From Streptomyces canus 299MFChir4.1 (GTDB lineage: Bacteria; Actinomycetota; Actinomycetes; Streptomycetales; Streptomycetaceae), in assembly GCF_000383615.1 (NCBI RefSeq), contig NZ_KB911585.1:34939-98938 (forward strand): a stretch of DNA of 64,000 nucleotides. The letters run 5' to 3'. The notes under the pieces are model-generated. The model was not told where the DNA came from. It was given only the letters and a program-made list of their open reading frames with translations, and searched no databases. Shown here piece after piece: positions 28,128 through 36,116 of this stretch. The first letter of the stretch is position 1; the number at the start of each line of letters is the position of its first letter. The position numbers and the translations under genes were made by a program.

Positions 28128-29183
28128 GTGACCCTAGCGATCGACCCGTCCGACACGTCCTCCGGGGCCTCGGTCGAGACGTCCGGCGCGCCCCTGTCCG
28201 ACCTCGTCGCGCGGGACGCCCGCGAGTTCGGGGTGTACGCGCGGACCGGCGGATGGGCCTTCGGCCTGATGGTGGCGCGCAGCGTACGGCCCGGCGGCCA
28301 GGGCGCCGACGAGACGCCGAAGGTGTCCGCGAAGGAGTTCGCCGAGCTCGCCGGCTGCTCGCCGGAGCGCGTCATGCGCTACTACAAGGCCTGGGACCGG
28401 GCCGCCGACGACGGCATGGTCCCGCACTTCGAGGCGCTCGCTCCGGGCCAGGAGGTGGAGCTTCCGGACTCGGACGTGTGGCTGACCTACTACTCCTCCC
28501 GCAGCAGCGCCGCGTCCGACCGCGGCACCGCCATCGCGGAGGCCGCCGAGGCCGAGGGCATCCGCCCGACCAAGGCCCTGGAGGTCGCCGAGAACCCGAC
28601 CGCGCTGCGCGCCGCGATCCTCGCCGACCCCTCCACCGCCCGGGCCGCACGCAGCGCGCTGCTCGACCGGCTCAAGGAGGACCCGGAGCTGCAGGCGTCC
28701 CTGGCCCGGGACGTGGTGCGCACGGACGATCTGAAGAAGGCCGTGGCCACCGAGAGCAGGGCGGCCGACCGGATCGGGTACGTCCGCCAGATCGCCGAGT
28801 CCGGGCAGGTCAAGACCCCGGCCGGGCAGACCATCGACGCGCCGGTCGACCTGCGCCAGGAGGCCGAGCGGCACCTGTCCCTCCTGGAGGAGATGGAGGA
28901 GGACGAGGACACCGGCGAGTGGGCCGCCGAGGCGTTCGACACCATGAAGTCCCTCGTCGCCGAGGCCGTGGAGGCCGATCCCGAACTCCGGGTCCAGGAG
29001 CGGCGGACGAAGTTCTACAACAGCCTCCAGCGGGCCACCAAGGTGTTCGAGGAGCTGACCTTCGACGACGCCCAGGACTTCTACGAGGACGACATGGTCC
29101 AGCAACTGGAGGAACTCCAGCAGGCCATCGCCTCGTGCATCACGGCTTTGCGCACCGCGAAGGGGAATCACCCGGTCGGCTGA
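28128..29183 (+). CDS. Conserved actinobacterial protein with HTH-like segment
   Basis: 351 residues, no recognised family. Near residue 68 a helix-turn-helix-like stretch (KEFAELAGCSPERVMRYYKAW) suggests a plasmid/phage-type or ParB-like DNA-binding helix. The rest is charged and helical, with likely coiled coils around 230-340 (EEMEEDEDTGEW, QQLEELQQAI). There is no signal or membrane segment. The GTG has a good AGGAGAAA upstream. It precedes the SsgA-like gene by 61 bp, so a developmental role is possible but unsupported. Confidence 0.6.
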   Translation: MTLAIDPSDTSSGASVETSGAPLSDLVARDAREFGVYARTGGWAFGLMVARSVRPGGQGADETPKVSAKEFAELAGCSPERVMRYYKAWDRAADDGMVPHFEALAPGQEVELPDSDVWLTYYSSRSSAASDRGTAIAEAAEAEGIRPTKALEVAENPTALRAAILADPSTARAARSALLDRLKEDPELQASLARDVVRTDDLKKAVATESRAADRIGYVRQIAESGQVKTPAGQTIDAPVDLRQEAERHLSLLEEMEEDEDTGEWAAEAFDTMKSLVAEAVEADPELRVQERRTKFYNSLQRATKVFEELTFDDAQDFYEDDMVQQLEELQQAIASCITALRTAKGNHPVG

Positions 29184-29207
29184 GCATCTTGGCCGTGGGA
29201 GGGGTAC
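29184..29207 (+). promoter_or_regulatory. Possible SigB-type promoter for the SsgA-like gene
   Basis: GCAT (29184-29187), 14 nt, then GGGTAC (29202-29207) fits the loose GNNT-N14-16-GGGTAC pattern of SigB-family promoters, 38 nt before the GTG. Chance matches to GNNT are frequent, so the weight rests on GGGTAC. Confidence 0.35.
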
Positions 29208-29244
29208 TAGAGGGCTCTATGTCGTTCTCCCCGGAGGCCCTCAG

Positions 29245-29682
29245 GTGAACTCCTTCGTCCACAGGACCGCCCACAAGACCCTCGTCGTGCAACTGCAGGC
29301 GGGCGGCACGGGCCGGTGCCCCGTGCTCGCCCACCTGGGGTACGACGCGACGGACCCGTTCGCCGTCACCGCGGTGTTCAGCCATGACGGCCGGGTGCTG
29401 GCGCGGTGGCGGCTGGACCGGGAGATGCTCGCCGAGGGCCTGCGCGGCCCGGTCGGCGTCGGGGACGTGCGTTTCAGCCCCGTCTCGACCGGTGTCTGGG
29501 AGGAACTGCGCATGGAGTTCTTCGGCGACGCCCGCTCCGACGGGGGCCGCCAGCACGCCGTGGTCTTCGCGTGGGCCCCGGCGCTGGCGTCCTTCCTGCG
29601 CGAGACCCGCGAGCTCGTGCCGCCGGGCCGGGAAGAGGTCAGAGTGGACGACTTCCTGGCCTCGGTCATCGCCGGCGGCTGA
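29245..29682 (+). CDS. SsgA-like sporulation/division regulator (SALP)
   Basis: 145 residues with the single SsgA domain throughout (FSHDGRVLARWRLDREMLAEGL, WEELRMEF, VVFAWAPALASFLRETRELVPPGREE). SsgA-like proteins are restricted to morphologically complex actinomycetes, where they position FtsZ septation and cell-wall remodelling in sporulating hyphae. The GTG has GGAGG 7 nt upstream. Which ssg paralogue this is cannot be decided here. Confidence 0.93.
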   Translation: MNSFVHRTAHKTLVVQLQAGGTGRCPVLAHLGYDATDPFAVTAVFSHDGRVLARWRLDREMLAEGLRGPVGVGDVRFSPVSTGVWEELRMEFFGDARSDGGRQHAVVFAWAPALASFLRETRELVPPGREEVRVDDFLASVIAGG

Positions 29683-29707
29683 GAGGGGGGTCGGAGCGCA
29701 CACGGCT

Positions 29708-29723
29708 TGAGTAGCCGTACTCA
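29708..29723. promoter_or_regulatory. TGAGTA-N4-TACTCA palindrome
   Basis: A perfect 6-4-6 inverted repeat (29708-29723) lies 56 bp before the DUF2238 gene. It looks like a regulator site; the regulator is unknown. Confidence 0.45.
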
Positions 29724-29779
29724 TGCCTCGGTTGTCGTCCTGCCCCGACGATGAGGGCTCCTACGACAAGGAGTGCCTC

Positions 29780-30472
29780 ATGACCGCTGTGCGACGGCGC
29801 CTGCCCGTCCTGCTCGCCTGGGCCGTGGTCGCCGCGCTGGCCCTGTCCGCCTGGGGCCCGCGGGACCGCACCACCTGGTTCCTGGAGACGGTGTGGGTCC
29901 TGGTCGGGCTGCCGCTGATCGTGCTGACGTGGCGCCGCTTCCCGCTGACCGACCTGCTGTGCTGTCTGCTGGCGGTCCACGCGCTCGTGCTGATCGTGGG
30001 CGGCCACTACACCTACGCGCAGGTCCCGCTCGGCGACTGGGTGCGCGACACGTTCGGCCTCGACCGCAATCCGTACGACCGTTTCGGCCACCTCATGCAG
30101 GGGTTCGTGCCGGCGGTCCTGGTCCGGGAGTTGCTCAGCCGTACCTCGCCGCTGCGGGGCAGCCGCTGGCTGGCGCCGCTGACGGTGTGCGCGTGTCTGG
30201 CCTTCAGTGCCGTCTTCGAGATGCTGGAGTGGGCGGCCGCGGTGATCGGCGGTCAGGCGGCTGACGCCTTCCTGGCCACACAGGGCGATGTGTGGGACAC
30301 CCAGTGGGACATGTTCTGCGCGCTGATCGGTGCCACGGTCTCGGTGCTGGTGCTGTCCCGCCCGCACGACCGGCAGGTGGACCGGCTGGCCCTCACCGCG
30401 TCGTATGGCGCCGGCGCGTCCACATCGGCACTCCGAACCAGCACACCAGGTACCAGGCCACGACTCCGGTGA
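29780..30472 (+). CDS. DUF2238 (YjdF-like) membrane protein
   Basis: 230 residues with about five to six hydrophobic segments (LPVLLAWAVVAALALSAWG, VWVLVGLPLIVLTW, LLCCLLAVHALVLIV and others). Family motifs include GGHYTYAQVP, DRFGHLMQGFVPA, EWAAAVIGG and QGDVWDTQWDM. It is an integral membrane protein of unknown function. ATG 29780 follows AAGGAG. The last 26 residues read through the antisense of the next gene (80-bp tail-to-tail overlap) and look unrelated to the family, so the original stop may have been lost. Confidence 0.85.
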   Translation: MTAVRRRLPVLLAWAVVAALALSAWGPRDRTTWFLETVWVLVGLPLIVLTWRRFPLTDLLCCLLAVHALVLIVGGHYTYAQVPLGDWVRDTFGLDRNPYDRFGHLMQGFVPAVLVRELLSRTSPLRGSRWLAPLTVCACLAFSAVFEMLEWAAAVIGGQAADAFLATQGDVWDTQWDMFCALIGATVSVLVLSRPHDRQVDRLALTASYGAGASTSALRTSTPGTRPRLR

Positions 30473-30878
30473 CGAGCCAGGGCACCCAGTCGTCGTGGGT
30501 CGCCACCCGCAGGATCAGCAGCAGGGCCGCCGTCATCGTCGTCAGCAGGAGGACCAGCCCGACGAAGGTCAGCCGGGAGGCGATCCGCACGGCCTGGGGT
30601 TTGATGCGCCGGCCCGAGACCAGCCGGTGCAGGGAGACCGGTCCTATGAGGGCGCCGGTGGCGCAGGAGCCGAGGACGACGGTCACGATGTAGATGACCT
30701 GGTCGGTGTGGGCCAGGTGGGCGTACTTCGGGGTGAACACCACCGTGAGCAGGAAGCCGAACAGGATCTGCACGCCTGTCTGCGCGACGCGGATCTCCTG
30801 GATGAGTTCGCCCCACATGCGGTCCGCGCGCTCTTCCTCGGTCTCGTCGCGGCCCGTCCGTCTCACCGTCTCCACCAT
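30393..30878 (-). CDS. DUF6328 membrane protein
   Basis: 161 residues. An acidic N-terminal helix (DETEEERADRMWGELIQEIRVAQTG) is followed by four hydrophobic segments (ILFGFLLTVVFT, VIYIVTVVLGSCATGALIG, LTFVGLVLLLTTMTAALLLIL, WVPWLVTGVVAWYLVCWFGVP). The pattern fits the DUF6328 family found across actinobacteria; no function is known. It overlaps the DUF2238 gene by 80 bp at the 3' end. Confidence 0.85.
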   Translation of the reverse strand: MVETVRRTGRDETEEERADRMWGELIQEIRVAQTGVQILFGFLLTVVFTPKYAHLAHTDQVIYIVTVVLGSCATGALIGPVSLHRLVSGRRIKPQAVRIASRLTFVGLVLLLTTMTAALLLILRVATHDDWVPWLVTGVVAWYLVCWFGVPMWTRRRHTTR

Positions 30879-30961
30879 GCGCTACGGGTATCCGGTGACT
30901 GATCGTTGAAACAGCGCGGCCCCGGGAGCGGCGAGGGGCCGCGTCCCGGGGCCGGGTGGCT

Positions 30962-31945
30962 TCACCAGCGGTTCTCGACCTGGTCCTTGATCCGGCGGTC
31001 GTAGAGGTCGCGGATCGCCGCGAGGGTCTCCTCGGACAGCGGCGGCAGCTTGGCGGCGGCCGCGTTGGCGCGGGCCTGCTCGGGGTTGCGGGCGCCGGGG
31101 ATGACAGTGGTGACGCCGGGCTGCTCGATGATCCAGCGCAGGGCGAGCTGGGCCGGGGTGTAGCCCTCGGGCGCGAGGGCGGAGAACTCGGCGGCGGCCT
31201 CGACACCGGTCGTGTAGTCCACGCCGGAGAAGGTCTCGCCGACGTCGAAGGCCTCGCCGTGCCGGTTGTAGGCGCGGTGGTCGTTCTCCGGGAAGAGGGT
31301 GTCCGGGGTGTACTTGCCGGACAGCAGGCCGGAGGCCAGCGGGACCCGGGCGATGATGCCCACGCCCGCCTCCCGCGCGGCGGGCAGCACCTCGCGCAGC
31401 GGCTTCATGCGGAAGGCGTTGAGGATGATCTGCACGCTCGCCACACCGGGCCGCGCGATCGCGGTCAGCGCCTCCTCGCAGGTCTCCACGCTCACGCCGT
31501 AGTGCGCGATGCGCTCCTCCTCGACCAGGGTGTCGAGGGCGTCGAACACCTCGTCGGTGGAGTAGACGGGCGTCGGCGGGCAGTGCAGCTGGACCAGGTC
31601 GATGCGGTCGACGCCGAGGTTGCGGCGGGAACGGTCGTTCCAGGCGCGGAAGTTGTCGAGGACGTAGTTCTCGGGGATCTGGTCGACGCGGCGGCCCATC
31701 TTCGTCGCGACCAGCACATGCAGGTCGGGCCTGCCGCTCAGGAACGTGGCGATGGTCTGCTCGCTGCGTCCGTCGCCGTACACGTCCGCCGTGTCGAAGA
31801 AGGTGACCCCCGACTCGGCGGCCGCCTCCAGCACCGAGAGGGCTTCCTTGTCGTCTACGTCTCCCCAGTCGGCCCCCAGTTGCCAGGTGCCGAGTCCGAC
31901 GACGGATGCGTGCTGCTGCGACCTGCCGAATGTGCGCTCGTCCAT
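30962..31945 (-). CDS. Aldo/keto reductase
   Basis: 327 residues of the NADPH-dependent aldo/keto reductase barrel. The catalytic tetrad region includes FFDTADVYGDGRSE (Asp, Tyr), Lys in VATKMG and His in VQLHCPP. The C-terminal cofactor pocket is VIPGARNPEQARANA. It reduces aldehydes or ketones; the substrate is open. Divergent from the cholesterol oxidase gene. A CAGACT box 6 nt before the ATG and no Shine-Dalgarno suggest it may be leaderless too, though the -10 is weaker than in other cases here. Confidence 0.92.
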   Translation of the reverse strand: MDERTFGRSQQHASVVGLGTWQLGADWGDVDDKEALSVLEAAAESGVTFFDTADVYGDGRSEQTIATFLSGRPDLHVLVATKMGRRVDQIPENYVLDNFRAWNDRSRRNLGVDRIDLVQLHCPPTPVYSTDEVFDALDTLVEEERIAHYGVSVETCEEALTAIARPGVASVQIILNAFRMKPLREVLPAAREAGVGIIARVPLASGLLSGKYTPDTLFPENDHRAYNRHGEAFDVGETFSGVDYTTGVEAAAEFSALAPEGYTPAQLALRWIIEQPGVTTVIPGARNPEQARANAAAAKLPPLSEETLAAIRDLYDRRIKDQVENRW

Positions 31946-32027
31946 GCCGTCAGTCTGTCATCTGTCGCCGACCTGCGCGGACCGGGTCCCTCCGGGGCGG
32001 GACCCGTGAAATGTTCACTCGCACGGG

Positions 32028-32075
32028 TGACACGCTTCGACGCAAGGCATGCACGTGTCAACATCCGCCTAGCGT
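32028..32075 (+). promoter_or_regulatory. Inverted repeat and leaderless -10 of the oxidase gene
   Basis: TGACACG (32028-32034) and CGTGTCA (32054-32060) form a 7-bp inverted repeat. TAGCGT (32070-32075) lies exactly 6 nt before GTG 32082, where no Shine-Dalgarno exists. The divergent aldo/keto reductase shares the region. Confidence 0.5.
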
Positions 32076-32081
32076 GACCCC

Positions 32082-33794
32082 GTGACTGATCGTTTCGTGA
32101 GCAACCACCCGCAGGACACGCCGTCCTGGACCCGTCGCGGCTTCCTCGTGAGCGCCGCCGCGCTCGCCGCCGTGCCGATTCTGCTGCCGGCCGATCCGGC
32201 GGCCGCGGCCGACGAGCTGCCCGATTTCCCGGCGGGCGTGGCCCTGCACCGCTCGGCGTACCGGAACTGGGTCGGCGAGATCACCGCCGACGGGCTGTGG
32301 GCCTGCGCGCCCACCGGCCCGGAGCAGGTGGTCGACGTCGTCAACTGGGCCTGGCGGCACGGCTGGCGGGTCCGCGCTCGCGGCTCCTCGCACGGCTGGT
32401 CGCCCCTCACCATCACCGAGGGCACGGCCTCGGACGCGCCCGTCCTCCTCGTCGACACCGCCTCCCACCTCACCGGCCTGTCCCTGGACTCGGCCTCCGC
32501 CGTGCGGGCCGGCACCGGCGTCACGCTGGAGGCGCTGCTCACCTATCTGGAGGGGCACGGACTCGGGGTCACCGCCGCGCCCGCGCCCGGTGACCTCACC
32601 CTGGGCGGCGCGCTGGCGATCGACGCGCACGGCACCGCCGTTCCGGCCGACGGGGAGCAGCGGCTGCCGGGACAGACGTACGGCTCGCTGAGCAATCGCA
32701 TCCTGTCGCTGACGGCGGTGGTGTGGGACGAGGCCGGCGGGGCGTACGCGCTGCGTACCTTCAGCCGCGCCGAGGCCGACAGCGCCGCCCTGCTCACCCA
32801 CCTCGGGCGGACCTTCGTCACCGAGGTCGTCCTTCGGGTGGGCGCCAACAGCGATCTGCGCTGTGTGAGCCGGGTCGACATCCCGGCGGCGGAGCTCTTC
32901 GCGGCGCCCGGCGCCGACGGGCGGACCTTCGCGAGCTTCCTGGAGCAGGCCGGGCGGGTCGAGGCGATCTGGTTCGCCTACACGGAGTTCCCGTGGCTGA
33001 AGGTGTGGAGCGTGGCGCCGACCAGGCCGCTGACCTCGCGGCGCGTGACCTCGCCGTACAACTATCCCTTCTCCGACAACGTGCCGACCGTGGTGGCGGA
33101 TCTGGCCGGGCGGATGGTGTCGGACGCGGCCTGGTATCTGGCACCGGTGCTCGGCAACGCGCAGCTCGACGTGGCGACGGTGGGGCTCACGGCCACGCTG
33201 TCGGCGGACATCTGGGGGCCGTCCAAGAACACGCTGCTCTACATCAAGCCGACCACGCTGCGGGTGACCGCGAACGGGTACGCCGTCCTGACCGGCCGGG
33301 ACCAGGTGCAGCGGGTGGTCTCCGAGTTCACGGACTTCTACCGGGAACGCCTGGCCGCGTACACCGCTCAGGGGAAGTTCCCGGTCAACGGGACGGTGGA
33401 GATCAGGGTGACCGGGCTCGACGATCCGGCCGAGGCCGAGGTGGCCGGGGCGCGGGCCCCGCTGCTGTCGGCGCTGCGGGCGGACGGGGCGCGTCCCGAG
33501 TGGGACACGGCGGTGTGGCTGGACATCCTGACGCTGCCGGGGACGCCGTACGCGGAGGCCTTCCTGCGGGAGATCGAGCAGTTCCTGTTCGACGGGTACG
33601 AGGGGACGCGCGTCGAGTGGTCCAAGGGCTGGGCCTACACGGACGACGCCGTGTGGGCGGACGAGGAGGTGCTGGGCACGACGATTCCCGGGTCGTTCGG
33701 CGAGGCGGTGTGGGGGCAGGCGGCGGGCGTGCTGGACCGGCTCGACCCGCACGGGGTGTTCGGCAACGCCTTCCTGGACCGGCTGTTCCGCTAG
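32082..33794 (+). CDS. Secreted type II cholesterol oxidase (VAO family)
   Basis: 570 residues. The Tat signal TRRGFLVSAAALAAVPILL ends near residue 43. The FAD-binding PCMH domain of the vanillyl-alcohol-oxidase family carries RGSSHGWSPL, where His104 is the expected site of covalent FAD attachment. The C-terminal substrate domain matches class II (Brevibacterium/Burkholderia-type) cholesterol oxidases (TEFPWLKVWS, SPYNYPFSDN, LDRLDPHGVFGNAFLDRLF). It oxidises cholesterol-like sterols to the 4-en-3-one with O2 as acceptor; specificity is inferred from family. The GTG start is supported by the -10 box 6 nt upstream. It converges on the TetR gene with a 4-bp overlap. Confidence 0.88.
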   Translation: MTDRFVSNHPQDTPSWTRRGFLVSAAALAAVPILLPADPAAAADELPDFPAGVALHRSAYRNWVGEITADGLWACAPTGPEQVVDVVNWAWRHGWRVRARGSSHGWSPLTITEGTASDAPVLLVDTASHLTGLSLDSASAVRAGTGVTLEALLTYLEGHGLGVTAAPAPGDLTLGGALAIDAHGTAVPADGEQRLPGQTYGSLSNRILSLTAVVWDEAGGAYALRTFSRAEADSAALLTHLGRTFVTEVVLRVGANSDLRCVSRVDIPAAELFAAPGADGRTFASFLEQAGRVEAIWFAYTEFPWLKVWSVAPTRPLTSRRVTSPYNYPFSDNVPTVVADLAGRMVSDAAWYLAPVLGNAQLDVATVGLTATLSADIWGPSKNTLLYIKPTTLRVTANGYAVLTGRDQVQRVVSEFTDFYRERLAAYTAQGKFPVNGTVEIRVTGLDDPAEAEVAGARAPLLSALRADGARPEWDTAVWLDILTLPGTPYAEAFLREIEQFLFDGYEGTRVEWSKGWAYTDDAVWADEEVLGTTIPGSFGEAVWGQAAGVLDRLDPHGVFGNAFLDRLFR

Positions 33795-34375
33795 GGCGTC
33801 AGGTGGGCCTGCACTGTGGGGGCGTAACGGTCCACGAGGTCCTCCACGGGGGTCGCCCTCAGCTCGGTGCCCCGGGCGATGCCGTACATCACGCCCAGGC
33901 CGAGAAGGGTGCCCACCGCGAGTTCGGCGCGCAGGCCGGCGTCGGGCCCGCCCAGGCGCTCGGTGAGGCGATCGACCACCTGGGCGCGGAAGTTGACGCG
34001 CAGGGGGTCGCCGTGTTCGCCCTGGACGGGGGCGAAGGCGATCCTGAGCAGCGGGTCGGCACCGCGTTCGATCTGGCCGGTGAGGACGTGGCGGACCATG
34101 TGGCGGCCCAGGTCGTCCAGGGGGGCGTCGAGCAGGGCCGTCGCGTCGGACTCGAAGGACATGACGCGGGCGAGGAGGGCGTCCTTGTTGCCGAAGTACT
34201 TCACGATCAACGGCGGGCTGACGCCCGCTCGTTCGGCGACCGCCTTGAGGGTGATGTCGGCGTGCGGGGTGCGGGCCAGGAGGTAGCGGGCCGCCCTGAG
34301 GATGGCGGCCTTGGTCGCCTCGGCGTCCCGGCGGGCAGGTGCGGCGGTGGGGGGCGTTGTACTCACGGCACTCAT
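33791..34375 (-). CDS. TetR-family repressor of the MFS pair
   Basis: 194 residues. The N-terminal TetR helix-turn-helix is about 18-65 (AILRAARYLLART, ITLKAVAERAGVSPPLIVKYFGNKDALLARVM), followed by a TetR_C-like ligand domain. Its ATG overlaps the stop of a 52-codon chimeric ORF (ATGA), which in turn overlaps the MFS stop. It is therefore made from the MFS transcript and probably represses it through the two GTGAAT-N4-ATTCAC sites upstream of the MFS gene. The ligand is likely a substrate of the pump (inference). Confidence 0.92.
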   Translation of the reverse strand: MSAVSTTPPTAAPARRDAEATKAAILRAARYLLARTPHADITLKAVAERAGVSPPLIVKYFGNKDALLARVMSFESDATALLDAPLDDLGRHMVRHVLTGQIERGADPLLRIAFAPVQGEHGDPLRVNFRAQVVDRLTERLGGPDAGLRAELAVGTLLGLGVMYGIARGTELRATPVEDLVDRYAPTVQAHLTP

Positions 34376-34559
34376 GCTCCCTCCATCGCCTCGTCCCGCG
34401 CGCCGTGGGGGCGGCCCCTGGACCGGCGCGGCGCCTCGGAGGCGAAGTCGCCCGGGACAGCCGGCGCCGCACGCCGGGACAGGCAGACCCGACCACCCCG
34501 GCCACCCGACAGCGGGCGCACGGCACTCATGCTCCCTCCATCGCCTCGTCCCGCGCGCC
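34364..34559. repeat. 155-bp tandem duplication of the MFS/tetR junction
   Basis: The 41 bases at 34364-34404 recur exactly at 34519-34559. The following roughly 80 bases of each unit are recognisably similar but diverged. The shared block spans the MFS stop/tetR start. Unit length is 155 bp. Confidence 0.85.
34372..34530 (-). CDS. Chimeric 52-codon micro-ORF between MFS and tetR
   Basis: The ORF begins MSAV, the same start as TetR, and ends GARDEAMEGA, the same end as the MFS protein. The middle (PGDFASEAPRRSRGRPH) is a diverged copy of the MFS tail (PGDATPDGTRRARGRTR). Its ATG overlaps the MFS stop and its stop overlaps the tetR start, each by ATGA. It is best read as the product of a junction duplication that preserved translational coupling. 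A function as a peptide is unproven. Confidence 0.5.
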   Translation of the reverse strand: MSAVRPLSGGRGGRVCLSRRAAPAVPGDFASEAPRRSRGRPHGARDEAMEGA

Positions 34560-36005
34560 CCTGGTGCGGCCCCTGGCCCGGCGGGTCCCGTCGGGTGTCG
34601 CGTCGCCCGGGATGGTCAGGGCCGCCGCACAGGCCGCGAGGGCGACCGCTCCGGCAACGGCGAAGGCCAGCAGGTAGCCGTGCAGGGTGGGCACGGGCGC
34701 GCCGCCGACCAGGCTGGTGTGGTGGACCAGCACCGCCGCGACCGCCGCGCTGGAGGTGGCCTGGCCGATGGTGCGCATCAGGACGTTGACGCCGTTGGCG
34801 GAGGCCGTCTGCTCGGCCGGAACGGCACGCAGGATCAGCGTGGGCAGGGCCGAGTAGGCGAGGGTGGTGCCGGTGGACACCACGGTCGCGCCCACGATGA
34901 TCATCCACAGGTCGCGGCTGTCCGCGATGCGTACCGCGTAGCCGCACGCGATGACCGCGGCGCCCAGGGCGAGCGTGACGCGCGGGCCGCGGGACGTGGA
35001 GATCCGGGCCGAGAGCGGTGAGAACAGCAGCATGGTGACACCGCCCGGCAGCAGGCACAGGCCGGTGGCCACGATCGACAGGCCGAGTCCGTAGCCGCTG
35101 GCCTTCGGCGCCTGGACCAGCTGGGCCGTCACCAGGGAGTTGGCGTAGAACGCGAAACCGGTGAGCAGGGCGGCCACGTGGGACAGGCCCACCCGCGGGC
35201 GGGTGACGAGCCGCAGGTCGACCAGGGGCTGCTCGGTGCGCAGTTGGCGCCACCACCACAGGGCCAGGACGGCGACGGACACCAGGAACAGGCCGAGGAC
35301 GCGGGGGCTGCCCCAGCCCCACTGGCCGCCCTGGGACACCCCGAGCAGCAGACTGACCAGTCCCACGGCCAGTCCCAGGGCGCCCCCCACGTCGAAGCGG
35401 CCCGGCTGTCGTACCGGCGACTCGCGGACCGCCCACGACACGGCCGCCACCCCGAGGGCGCCGAGGGCGCTGGTCATCCAGAACATGGTGTGCCAGTCGG
35501 CGTACTGGACGACCATCGCGGCCAGCGGCAGCCCTAGCGCGGCGCCGATGCCCACCGTGGAACTCATCATCGCGACCGCGGAACCCCGGCGCTCGGGCGG
35601 CAGTTCGTCGCGCAGGATGCTGATCGACAGCGGCACCACGGAGGCGGCGGCACCCTGGAGGGCGCGGGCCGCGATGAGCACGGTGATGTCGGACGACAGG
35701 GCGCACATCACCGAGCCGGCCGTCATCAGGACCAGGGACGCCGTCAGCACCTTGCGCTTGCCGTACATGTCACCGGCGCGGCCGAGCACCGGGGTGAGGA
35801 CCGCTCCGGCCAGCAGGGTCGCCGTGACCATCCAGGAGACGGCGCCGGGCGAGGAGTGCGTGAGCCGGGGCAGGTCGGGCAGCAGGGGGACGACCACGGT
35901 CTGCATGACGGCCATGAGCACGCCGCACATGGCCAGCACCGGGACGGTGAGCCGGGCCCGGGGACCGGCTCCGCGGGGCGGGGATATCGGGCCCTGCTGG
36001 TCCAT
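34527..36005 (-). CDS. MFS multidrug transporter (DHA2, 14 TM)
   Basis: 492 residues of a drug:H+ antiporter-2 type pump with about 14 hydrophobic segments. Motif A-like GRAGDMYGKRKVL follows TM2; the motif C-type region is VVPLSISIL...IGAALGLPLAAMV. It probably exports a toxic or antibiotic compound. ATG 36005 was chosen over 36053 because GGAG lies 6 nt upstream and the upstream alternative would overlap the operators. First gene of the operon with tetR. The C-terminal Arg-rich tail (RRARGRTRGARDEAMEGA) is the sequence duplicated downstream. Confidence 0.92.
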   Translation of the reverse strand: MDQQGPISPPRGAGPRARLTVPVLAMCGVLMAVMQTVVVPLLPDLPRLTHSSPGAVSWMVTATLLAGAVLTPVLGRAGDMYGKRKVLTASLVLMTAGSVMCALSSDITVLIAARALQGAAASVVPLSISILRDELPPERRGSAVAMMSSTVGIGAALGLPLAAMVVQYADWHTMFWMTSALGALGVAAVSWAVRESPVRQPGRFDVGGALGLAVGLVSLLLGVSQGGQWGWGSPRVLGLFLVSVAVLALWWWRQLRTEQPLVDLRLVTRPRVGLSHVAALLTGFAFYANSLVTAQLVQAPKASGYGLGLSIVATGLCLLPGGVTMLLFSPLSARISTSRGPRVTLALGAAVIACGYAVRIADSRDLWMIIVGATVVSTGTTLAYSALPTLILRAVPAEQTASANGVNVLMRTIGQATSSAAVAAVLVHHTSLVGGAPVPTLHGYLLAFAVAGAVALAACAAALTIPGDATPDGTRRARGRTRGARDEAMEGA

Positions 36006-36037
36006 CGGTGCTCCGCATTCGACAGGGAAAGCAGCGG

Positions 36038-36080
36038 GTGAATGACAATTCACTCTATCGGTGAATCGTCATTCACCCAA
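36038..36080 (-). promoter_or_regulatory. MFS promoter with twin TetR operators
   Basis: Two 16-bp palindromes, GTGAATGACAATTCAC (36038-36053) and GTGAATCGTCATTCAC (36061-36076), lie 23 bp apart centre to centre. On the minus strand TTGGGT (36080-36075), a 17-nt spacer and TAGAGT (36057-36052) give a sigma-70 promoter. One operator fills the spacer and the other covers the start point, a clear repression layout. Confidence 0.8.
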
Positions 36081-36116
36081 CCCTTTCCGAGGTCGGAGGC
36101 TACTTGCGGTCGGACG

